Shown: positions 9,089-17,767 of the stretch, piece by piece
Position numbering within the stretch: position 1 is the first letter of the stretch
How the letters are laid out: every line of letters starts with the position of its first letter
NCBI GenBank assembly: GCA_019894955.1
Contig: JAGXNQ010000007.1
Coordinates: 1-40,016 of the forward strand
Origin: Promethearchaeota archaeon
GTDB taxonomy: Archaea; Asgardarchaeota; Lokiarchaeia; Sigyniarchaeales; SOKP01
Reading direction: 5' to 3'
DNA: 40,016 bases
Made by a program: the position numbers and the translations under genes
Notes under the pieces: generated by a model
What the model saw: the letters and a program-made list of their open reading frames with translations, nothing else
The model's database searches: none
Told to the model about the DNA's origin: nothing

Positions 9089-12000
9089 CTAATCTAAAAC
9101 ACTAAATTTTTGATCATTTTTTTTATACTTCTTTAAAATTTTTCCTTCTTTTGCCAATAAATCCTTGATTTCTTGTTTTTCTCTTCTAATTAATCTTACT
9201 CCTTCACAGCTTTTATTCTTACAGAAATAATTTTCTCCAGGCTCGTCTTTAAAATACCATTTTCCACAATTCAAACAGTTGTATGCTGCAAAAATTTGAT
9301 CGTGCTCGCAATTTGGACATATATAATTATAGTTTTTTGTAGAAAACCATGATTTGCAATATCGGCAATGTACTATCATCGGTCTAGATAATTCATCCAA
9401 TTCCATCACTTCGATCCTTTTTACTATTTGATCCTTATCAATAGATTTTAGGCGTACTTTTTCAGCATTATTACTTTTAAGGCGTTTATTCCATGATTTT
9501 CTTTTAATAAATACTACTAAACCAATAACGAATGCTATTCCTAAGATAATTAACCATGGTCCAAATGTTTTGAAATTAAATATTCCATTTTGAATAATTA
9601 TAGTATTTGATTCTTCAATCCAATTTCCTTCTTTATCATAAGCGATGATTTTTATGTGGTGTATACCATCATTATAGAGTGTTGTATCCCACTCATATAC
9701 TAATAAGTTAGTATCAATATCATATGATAGAGTGTTTCTATTAATAATTTGCCCATCAATATATAGATATATTTTATCTAAATCTAATTCAATGTTATCA
9801 GTTATATTTACTTCTATAGTGTATGTAGAAGTTAATACTTGGTCATTAATTGGAGTTAAAATTACAACTTCGGGAGATTTAAAATCAGTATTTTGATCAT
9901 ATCCAATATATATATTAGATAATAACCAACCGTACCCCAGTCCTATTGTGTTATCATTCGACTCCAAAACAAACATTATCATTACAATCTCATCTGAATA
10001 TTGTGACAGATTTATAGACTCATTACCTGAAAGGTCATCGTCATCGTAGAAATATTCTTTTAGTATATCCCAGTCCTCTCCATAATTTGTGGAGATTAAA
10101 ACGCTACATTTATCCAATTGATCTTCTTCCATATAAAATTCGTTTTGAAGTGAAATCTCAAATGAATATTGGAGAAATGTAATATATTCATCCCTTAGTT
10201 GAATAGGTTTTGTAATTAATTTAATATCCCAATCGGAACCATATCCTTGTTCAAATCCCCCATAACTCATACCAGTCCCTCCATATAAATAGTTTTGTCC
10301 CAATCTCTCTATAGGGTGCCAAGTATTATCTCTTTTTAACCAGGCTGTAGGATCTTTTGGAGTTGGTTCCCCAGCTGCATAGAAGTCATTTAAATTTTCA
10401 TTAGAAAATTCATAACCAATCAACTTTTCACTATTAATGAGATTGTAATCTAACTCAATAGGAAATTCGAAAGTGAACATCTCATTATTTTGATTGTACC
10501 AGGGTGATTGATAAATAAATTTACCATCAGAGACATGAAATCTAAATGATTGATTGTTATAATTTCCTAAAATTAAATATTTTTGAAATGTGATTCCATC
10601 TCCTTCATTATATTGAATGCTCACATTCCAATCACCATAACTATTGATCATTGAATGGTTTTCATTTCCAATTTCTAAATAAATATATTCAGGATAATTA
10701 TTATCTAAATCGAAATATTTACAATTAATTAAGAATTGTTCATAAATAGAACCCTCGGTAGTTAGGACATCTCTACTTATATTAAAATCAATGAGTGGAG
10801 CGTTAACATTTGTGTAATTTATTAAAGAAAAGTAATCCAGCATTAAACCTTTATAATTAATAGGATCATACTGATCATCAACGATAGTTATAAATTGGAA
10901 TTGGACAAAATTACCAATATATTGGGTTAAATTTATGCTTTCAATGAACCATTCACTTTCTTCATTTGTATATGTTTTGATTGTTGTCCAACCGGTCCAA
11001 TTGAGATTTGCTTGCAAATATATATAATCTCCAACATTTATACTGGTTCTCAATCCAAAATTCGCAAAAGGTTGGGTTTGATTTTCATTTAATCTTGTCA
11101 AATTAAATAATGGGCTGACTAATGTTCCATTAGGATAAGGATTTGATAATATGTATGGCTGATATGTATAGTTCGTTGGAAAATGATGGTCTCTTCCAAA
11201 ATAAACACTATTCCATTGAGTATCATATAATAATGAACGGTTGTCAATTTGATTTGATTGATTTAAAATATTCCATCCTGTTCCAATAAAAGTCCAATTA
11301 TTCCAACCAGTATTAAAATATTGAGAATAAGGTAATTGCTCGCTATCATCGGGAAATTCTAATGTAATATTTAAATAACCTAATCCTGGAAACCTTACTT
11401 TATTCAAACCATCACTCCCTACGAAAAAATAGTGATATACACCCGATGTAGGAAATTCTAAATAATCAGTTCTAAATATGGCTCCATCCGTGTAATTGTT
11501 ATCAAATTCATACATTTGAGACATTGAATAATTTATTGATGTTTCCAATATCGATACATATACTTCTTGAGGAGGAACATTCGAAGTATCCATGTCAAAA
11601 TAGTCAATATAAAAACGATAATTATCTAATGTGTAATTCTTATTTGGATTATATCCCAAATATTCTTGACTGGAAAGGATTGTAGTATTTTTTTGACCCC
11701 CTACATAAGTTACTAGAGGAATATGCAATTCTGGAGCGAAGACATTATCAACCGTTGAAATATTTAAAGTAAAAGTGCTCTCACCACTGATTGCTTTTAC
11801 CACTATCACACATTCCGTTTGATTTTTTTTAGGTGTAAAATAGAGTGAGTCAAAATCACCATACCACTTTCTAGTTGTTTCGAGCAATATTGGTTCTCCA
11901 TTCATTTTTGAAGAATTAGCAAATAAAAATAAATCTAAATTTGAATTTCCATCCACATTATTTAATTCAAAGATGTATTGTGTATCTTTGTTGAGTTTTA

Positions 12001-13849
12001 TTCTACGAGCAAAAGCATGTTTAGCTAAAGGATTTTCTTCTGAACTTGTTACTGAACCTTGAACAGGAGAATTGACTGAAACATAATTTATTAAAGCTTC
12101 AGTAGCCGCTTGAATATTAACACGCCCATATCCTTCATGTACATCTTTAATCGTTGAAGGAATTCCCACATAAGAACCTGGTGAATATTCGCTTTCATCA
12201 ATTCCCGTTGAAGGATTATCTTCCCTATCAAGATTGGTTTCTGAAGCAGTCATTAAAAGAATCGCTTTTAAGGATTTTGCTAATTGTGAAGTATTTTGTA
12301 AACTCCAAGTACTCCAGTCATTCCATCTCGCATCAATTAATATATTAATCGCAGCGGCAATTATCGCTGCTGAGATGGATGTTCCTTGAGAACCAGTAAC
12401 TTCATCCGAATTTGCTTTAGCTCCTAATATATTCCGATGACCTGGTAGTTGACTTCCTCCTGGGGCGAGAATATCCGGCTTTACCGTATTTTCATTAATA
12501 GATTCTCCCATACTGCTATAACTTGCTACTTGGTCTTGATCATTAGTTGCCCCTACAACAATCGCATTTTCACTCAGTGCTAATTTGTTGAGAGGATTTG
12601 ATCCTTCGACACCAGAATTTCCCGCTGCTATAACAACAACAATGCCATTATCAGCGACTTCATTAATTGCCGTAGTTACTGCTTTTACGTCATTACCTAG
12701 AGTCCCAATACTTAAACAAGCAGAAACTATCTTGTTGGTGTCTTTGTTTTGTAATACACTCCCTAATGCTGAGATCAAATCAGAGGTATACCCATAACCA
12801 GAATTATTCACAATTTTATAAGAGTGGATATTGGAAGCATTTGCTACTCCTGTGAAGTGATTGAAATTGGGAATATAGTTTTCTGGATAAGTAGAAATAT
12901 TTACATTATAATAGAATTGGGGATTTTTATTTAGTTGTTTGTGATATTTCATGTACAAGTCATAGATTCCCGTTCCATATTGCGAAGTTTGTTGAGAAAA
13001 CTGGTAATTAGTACTTTGCATTAAGTTATTTGTTGAATTTACTACCGTTGAATTGAAATATAACTCAAACCAAACATCATCTATTCCAGATTCCTCCAAT
13101 TGCCAATTTGAAGTAACAATAATATCTGAACTTAATTGAGTCGCATTAAAAGACACGATTTTGAAAGTGTAATTTGTAGAAGGAATATATTCCTCAAAGA
13201 GATCTAAATGAGAATAATTCGCTTCTAACAGTATTGATGATGGATCTATACTATTATATGGATCTATACCTGTACCTGCTATTATTGAGGATATCAAGGT
13301 GCCGTGTCCATTACCATCAGAAATAGGTGCTGTGTCAACGAAATTTTCCCAACCTGAAATTTTACCCTGCAAGAACTGTTGATTGGAATCAATTCCAGTA
13401 TCTAAAACCGCAATCGAAGAACCAGTATCACCATTAAATCCATTCGTTTCCCAAGTCGAATTAACAGCCCCTGATTGATAGGAAGCATAATTTAATTGAG
13501 TATCTATAATTTCATCTAATTCTAGGTTAATATCAATGAATTCTGAAGCAAATATAGAAATGTTTTCGGAGGGTAAAGCCCCTGCGAAACCAGATATTCC
13601 ATTAAATATATTGTTCCATTCTTCGTTTACTTTTAATTGACCACCATAATATTCAAATCTATTTTTAACAATTGCATTAAAAGTTGATTGATTGAAAAAT
13701 ACAATAAGATCCGGCATATCAGAGTTTGATAAATGAAGATTACTTTTTTCAGTGTCAGAAAAAGTTTGATATGGAATAAGAAATTGAAATCCTGAAATTG
13801 AAGATATAAAAAGGATTATGAAGAGACTCACTTTATATTTCACATTCAC
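9089..13849 (-). CDS. Membrane-anchored subtilisin-like (S8) serine protease with C-terminal cytoplasmic zinc ribbons (1586 aa)
   Basis: Catalytic triad SSIAVLDTGID / DGNGHGTLISSIIAGTG / TGSQGTSISAAIIAA, AAGNSG oxyanion motif; N-terminal hydrophobic signal; C-terminal TM GPWLIILGIAFVIGLVVFI followed by CRYC...CPNC and CLNC...CKNKSC. Confidence 0.95.
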   Translation of the reverse strand: MNVKYKVSLFIILFISSISGFQFLIPYQTFSDTEKSNLHLSNSDMPDLIVFFNQSTFNAIVKNRFEYYGGQLKVNEEWNNIFNGISGFAGALPSENISIFASEFIDINLELDEIIDTQLNYASYQSGAVNSTWETNGFNGDTGSSIAVLDTGIDSNQQFLQGKISGWENFVDTAPISDGNGHGTLISSIIAGTGIDPYNSIDPSSILLEANYSHLDLFEEYIPSTNYTFKIVSFNATQLSSDIIVTSNWQLEESGIDDVWFELYFNSTVVNSTNNLMQSTNYQFSQQTSQYGTGIYDLYMKYHKQLNKNPQFYYNVNISTYPENYIPNFNHFTGVANASNIHSYKIVNNSGYGYTSDLISALGSVLQNKDTNKIVSACLSIGTLGNDVKAVTTAINEVADNGIVVVIAAGNSGVEGSNPLNKLALSENAIVVGATNDQDQVASYSSMGESINENTVKPDILAPGGSQLPGHRNILGAKANSDEVTGSQGTSISAAIIAAAINILIDARWNDWSTWSLQNTSQLAKSLKAILLMTASETNLDREDNPSTGIDESEYSPGSYVGIPSTIKDVHEGYGRVNIQAATEALINYVSVNSPVQGSVTSSEENPLAKHAFARRIKLNKDTQYIFELNNVDGNSNLDLFLFANSSKMNGEPILLETTRKWYGDFDSLYFTPKKNQTECVIVVKAISGESTFTLNISTVDNVFAPELHIPLVTYVGGQKNTTILSSQEYLGYNPNKNYTLDNYRFYIDYFDMDTSNVPPQEVYVSILETSINYSMSQMYEFDNNYTDGAIFRTDYLEFPTSGVYHYFFVGSDGLNKVRFPGLGYLNITLEFPDDSEQLPYSQYFNTGWNNWTFIGTGWNILNQSNQIDNRSLLYDTQWNSVYFGRDHHFPTNYTYQPYILSNPYPNGTLVSPLFNLTRLNENQTQPFANFGLRTSINVGDYIYLQANLNWTGWTTIKTYTNEESEWFIESINLTQYIGNFVQFQFITIVDDQYDPINYKGLMLDYFSLINYTNVNAPLIDFNISRDVLTTEGSIYEQFLINCKYFDLDNNYPEYIYLEIGNENHSMINSYGDWNVSIQYNEGDGITFQKYLILGNYNNQSFRFHVSDGKFIYQSPWYNQNNEMFTFEFPIELDYNLINSEKLIGYEFSNENLNDFYAAGEPTPKDPTAWLKRDNTWHPIERLGQNYLYGGTGMSYGGFEQGYGSDWDIKLITKPIQLRDEYITFLQYSFEISLQNEFYMEEDQLDKCSVLISTNYGEDWDILKEYFYDDDDLSGNESINLSQYSDEIVMIMFVLESNDNTIGLGYGWLLSNIYIGYDQNTDFKSPEVVILTPINDQVLTSTYTIEVNITDNIELDLDKIYLYIDGQIINRNTLSYDIDTNLLVYEWDTTLYNDGIHHIKIIAYDKEGNWIEESNTIIIQNGIFNFKTFGPWLIILGIAFVIGLVVFIKRKSWNKRLKSNNAEKVRLKSIDKDQIVKRIEVMELDELSRPMIVHCRYCKSWFSTKNYNYICPNCEHDQIFAAYNCLNCGKWYFKDEPGENYFCKNKSCEGVRLIRREKQEIKDLLAKEGKILKKYKKNDQKFSVLD

Positions 13850-16800
13850 TGATCTTGTTCTCCTCCTGGTATTGGTGATAATTTTTCTTTTATCCCTTTC
13901 CTCTTATCTTCATAAATTTTATGGAAATCATCTTTTAGTGTCATCTCTACTTTTAGAATCGCATCTACTCCTTTTGTTCTAAATAGTAAATTCTCGTTTC
14001 TTGAAATTTCATATTTTTTAACATTATATCTCCTAGATTGATACAGATAAATTACCAAAACCAAAAGAGCTCCTACTGTTGGTACTATGATAAATAAATT
14101 CTGAGTTTGAACTGGAATGACAATTTTGACATCCACTATGTTTGAGGATATTTTTATTTGATGAAGATAATATAATTGTATATGAGAAGGATTTAATTTT
14201 ACAAGATTTTGACTCATAGCTTTTATTTTATAAGTAAACGTTTTGTTTTCCCCTGGATTGATTGAATCGATTTCATTTATTAATTTTCCTTCGACTAAAG
14301 CAAAATTTATTCTCGTAAAACTTGTTATATCGCTTAAACTCAAACCTTTAACACAGATATTACCTGTATTTACAACTACTAAAGTTATTTCAAGAATATC
14401 TCCAATTTCAACTTGATTCCTATCAATTTTTTTAATGATAGTTAGATTGATATTTCCTAAAATTATTGGTGAAGATTGAGAAATCTGTACTAAACGATTG
14501 TTATGACTATCAAGATAATTTATTGGAGGATAATAATAACCATTCCAATCTAATTTTTTCATTGTTATATTATAAGATAAATTTTCACCAAATTGTATAT
14601 TTGTAATATTGTATATTTCATTTTGAATAATTCTTAAAGCACCAAAATTATCTTGGTGATTTATTAGTAAGTTAGAAATATTTAATCCACTAGGGCTATT
14701 ATTTTGAACGTTTATTGTGATATTGAATAATTCATCGATCATTGGATAATCAATAATGGGACTATAGAGAAATTGAATTGTATTAAGGAATGGTTTTGTT
14801 TTCTCATAATCAATTCTTGTTGAGTAAAATACCTCGTTTGTACGTGTTGTAATTGTATAGGAATCTAAATTCTCTATTTTCTCCGTATTATTGTAATTAA
14901 GTTGTAAAGAATTAATTGTACCCGTATTTGGAGTATAAAATTCCATTTGAATTGTTCCCTGTTCCAAGGGTGCTAATTCATCTAAATAGAAGTATAAATG
15001 ACTATCAAATAAAGTGAAATTAATACAATCGTTCATTATCCCTGGAATAAGCATGGAAAAATTAAGATCGTAAGCAATTTGAGAACCAACGTTTTTAAAA
15101 TTTAAAGTATAAGTATTAACTTCGCCTATTTTAGTACTATATTTTGTTAAATCCGAAAAAATTATGATTGATGCCATATCGTAAGTACTAAGTGATATAG
15201 AATTAGAATGTCGTACATATTGGACTTCTCCACTACTGGTACTGTATATAACTCTAGATCTTGAAGCATCATAATGATTTATGTCACGATAGGACAATTC
15301 TACTTCTAAATAATTTAAGCTAATATTGAAAGAGCTTGAATTTGAACCAATCAACCTAAATACTATTGTATGATTTATTCGAGATGGAGAATCGAAAAGC
15401 CACTCCAAAGAAGCTTTATTTTTAATAAAAGAATAACGGGTAGTACTATTTTCTTGGGACTCAAAATAAGGAGATATATCTTCAAATTGCCCGCTTGAGA
15501 AATTAAAGATTTCTAATGCCAACGTATTTTGTTGGTCCGTTAAATTGATAAGAATTGAAACTCGTTCTAACGATTTATTATAATAATTAATGTGACTAAT
15601 ATTTTGGAATAAAAATTGGACTTCAATTTCATGATGATCGATAAATTTCTCTTGCGAAGTAATATTCCAACTTTCGTTGTCAAGTTTTATAGCCATACTA
15701 GGATCTGTTCCATCTGATGAAGAACCTGAGATAATTGCGGGAAGTTCTGGAAAGGAATCATCAATAAGGAAACTATAATTATAAAATGGAGTAAAAGTAT
15801 CAGATCCTTCGATTGAAAAGTTCGAATATATGTATGAAATCTTTTCTCCTGGTTTTAAAATCCAATTTTCTTCATTCCAAATGCTGAAAGCATTAGTAAA
15901 TGTGTCTTTTAGATCTTCAGAAGTGACCCCTAATATTGATAGAGCATTAATCAACTGAGGATATCCAATGCTTATGATATCAATAACATTACCCATGTTG
16001 TCGTTGTAAGGAAAATAGTTCGATAGATTGTTCATATCTGGAAAGTAAGTGTCGACCAATCCTGATCCTAAACTATCAAGATAGAATATTCTTGGGTTCT
16101 CATCAAAATTAAAAAAATCTTCTAAGGAATCATATTGACTTGGATATTCTACTCTTACAACATCCCATATAGCATCCATGAGTTCACCACCTAAAGGACC
16201 ACCAATTAATGTAAACATCTCATCAAGTTCAAGTGGAAATAAGGTTGGGATTCCCCAAGCTGTTTCATTACCTACATTTTCTACAGTTATGTTAAAGTCA
16301 TAATCATTATATACTCCATATGAAGCATTTCCGCTAACTAAATTCTTGGTTATTTTTAAATTTGGTTCAGAATTTGAAATTTTATAGTCTATAATAAAAT
16401 TAGAAATAGGATTGAATATTCCAGTCATGATACCAGGGATACCTTGGAAACCTAGTTGAGGGAGAAAATTAATAACATCCAAGGGATCATCTAAATTAAC
16501 TGGTGAAACATAACTTTTTTTTATTCCTCCATTGTCAACCCATAACAAATCAAATGAATAATCTTGAAGTGTTTGAAGATCAACATCTAAATCTGCATAA
16601 TATAATAATAAACCAATCTGTTCTAATAAATATTCATACAATTGAAAATAATTTGGAGTACTTTGTATTATATCTGAGCATAAGATTGATACATCGATAT
16701 TACTCAAAAAAGCTCCTGTTAAAGCAATAAATATTTTATCACTAGGCTTTAACGCATCTCCTTTATAGCCCATAGCATCCCAAAGATTAAAAGAATATTC

Positions 16801-17751
16801 ATTATCTCCAATTTTTTGAATTCCATTATCAGCTCCTTCATATTGGATCATTAAACTAGTATAATGTGATTCATTTGATAATGAAAGACCTCCAAAAAGG
16901 GTAGAAAAATCTTCAAGGCCAGTTTGATTTGTATCTTGAGTATCGTTCAAACCCGAAAATCCATCAAATATATTTTCTTCTTCAAGATTGTCCAAATAAC
17001 TGAGATCTAATGAATCTAAATTAAAATTAACTTGATTTGTCAAATCGTATATATTCTTATCAAGAATATCGAGAGAATTTACGAGGAAATAAGTTGATGA
17101 AAGGTGATAATTCTGATTATATCCTTCTGATGTTATCCGATCGATATTTAGAGCACTCCAATATCCATCCTTTGGAAGGTTTAACGTGATTTCATTGATA
17201 TAAACATTCCAATCAGGAACGTGTCCTATAAAAGGATAATAATTTGGTTCAGAAACATTCACAAGAATGAGATCAATTTGAAATTTTCTTCTAATAATTT
17301 CAAGAGCTCTTTCAGCTCTAAAATCAGCCTCAGTTTCACTTAAATCTTCATCATAATACAAAAAACCGGAAAATCCATTAAAGCTCATTTCATATTGTCC
17401 GCTAAATCCGTCTTCAGTAAGTAACCTTGGAAATATTGAAGGTGTAATGCCATTTGATGCACTAATAAGTACATTACACTTATAGAATGCCGGATCTCTC
17501 GTATCAAATTGAGATAAAATACTTGTGTCATTACTAAAAAGAGATTGTTTTATAATCGATTTATTTCCTGCTACATAGGCATCGATATTTTCAGAATATA
17601 GGTCTGTTCCAGCGATATCTGATAATTTCAACTCTTTTATATCTTCTTCATTCTGCGATTCATTTTTGATTGGATCATCAATATTAAAACTAAGAGGGAT
17701 GCTTAAACAAATATAAATGATAAAAAATAAACCTATTTTCCACCTTTTCAT
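13846..17751 (-). CDS. Large membrane-anchored surface protein with CARDB/DUF11-like beta domains (1301 aa)
   Basis: N-terminal signal IGLFFIIYICLSIPLSF; CARDB/DUF11-like segments (LTIIKKIDRNQVEIGDILEITLVVVNTGN); C-terminal TM LFIIVPTVGALLVLVIYLY plus ~65-aa tail; ATGA overlap with subtilase. Confidence 0.85.
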   Translation of the reverse strand: MKRWKIGLFFIIYICLSIPLSFNIDDPIKNESQNEEDIKELKLSDIAGTDLYSENIDAYVAGNKSIIKQSLFSNDTSILSQFDTRDPAFYKCNVLISASNGITPSIFPRLLTEDGFSGQYEMSFNGFSGFLYYDEDLSETEADFRAERALEIIRRKFQIDLILVNVSEPNYYPFIGHVPDWNVYINEITLNLPKDGYWSALNIDRITSEGYNQNYHLSSTYFLVNSLDILDKNIYDLTNQVNFNLDSLDLSYLDNLEEENIFDGFSGLNDTQDTNQTGLEDFSTLFGGLSLSNESHYTSLMIQYEGADNGIQKIGDNEYSFNLWDAMGYKGDALKPSDKIFIALTGAFLSNIDVSILCSDIIQSTPNYFQLYEYLLEQIGLLLYYADLDVDLQTLQDYSFDLLWVDNGGIKKSYVSPVNLDDPLDVINFLPQLGFQGIPGIMTGIFNPISNFIIDYKISNSEPNLKITKNLVSGNASYGVYNDYDFNITVENVGNETAWGIPTLFPLELDEMFTLIGGPLGGELMDAIWDVVRVEYPSQYDSLEDFFNFDENPRIFYLDSLGSGLVDTYFPDMNNLSNYFPYNDNMGNVIDIISIGYPQLINALSILGVTSEDLKDTFTNAFSIWNEENWILKPGEKISYIYSNFSIEGSDTFTPFYNYSFLIDDSFPELPAIISGSSSDGTDPSMAIKLDNESWNITSQEKFIDHHEIEVQFLFQNISHINYYNKSLERVSILINLTDQQNTLALEIFNFSSGQFEDISPYFESQENSTTRYSFIKNKASLEWLFDSPSRINHTIVFRLIGSNSSSFNISLNYLEVELSYRDINHYDASRSRVIYSTSSGEVQYVRHSNSISLSTYDMASIIIFSDLTKYSTKIGEVNTYTLNFKNVGSQIAYDLNFSMLIPGIMNDCINFTLFDSHLYFYLDELAPLEQGTIQMEFYTPNTGTINSLQLNYNNTEKIENLDSYTITTRTNEVFYSTRIDYEKTKPFLNTIQFLYSPIIDYPMIDELFNITINVQNNSPSGLNISNLLINHQDNFGALRIIQNEIYNITNIQFGENLSYNITMKKLDWNGYYYPPINYLDSHNNRLVQISQSSPIILGNINLTIIKKIDRNQVEIGDILEITLVVVNTGNICVKGLSLSDITSFTRINFALVEGKLINEIDSINPGENKTFTYKIKAMSQNLVKLNPSHIQLYYLHQIKISSNIVDVKIVIPVQTQNLFIIVPTVGALLVLVIYLYQSRRYNVKKYEISRNENLLFRTKGVDAILKVEMTLKDDFHKIYEDKRKGIKEKLSPIPGGEQDQ

Positions 17752-17767
17752 CAGAATTTCATTCCTC

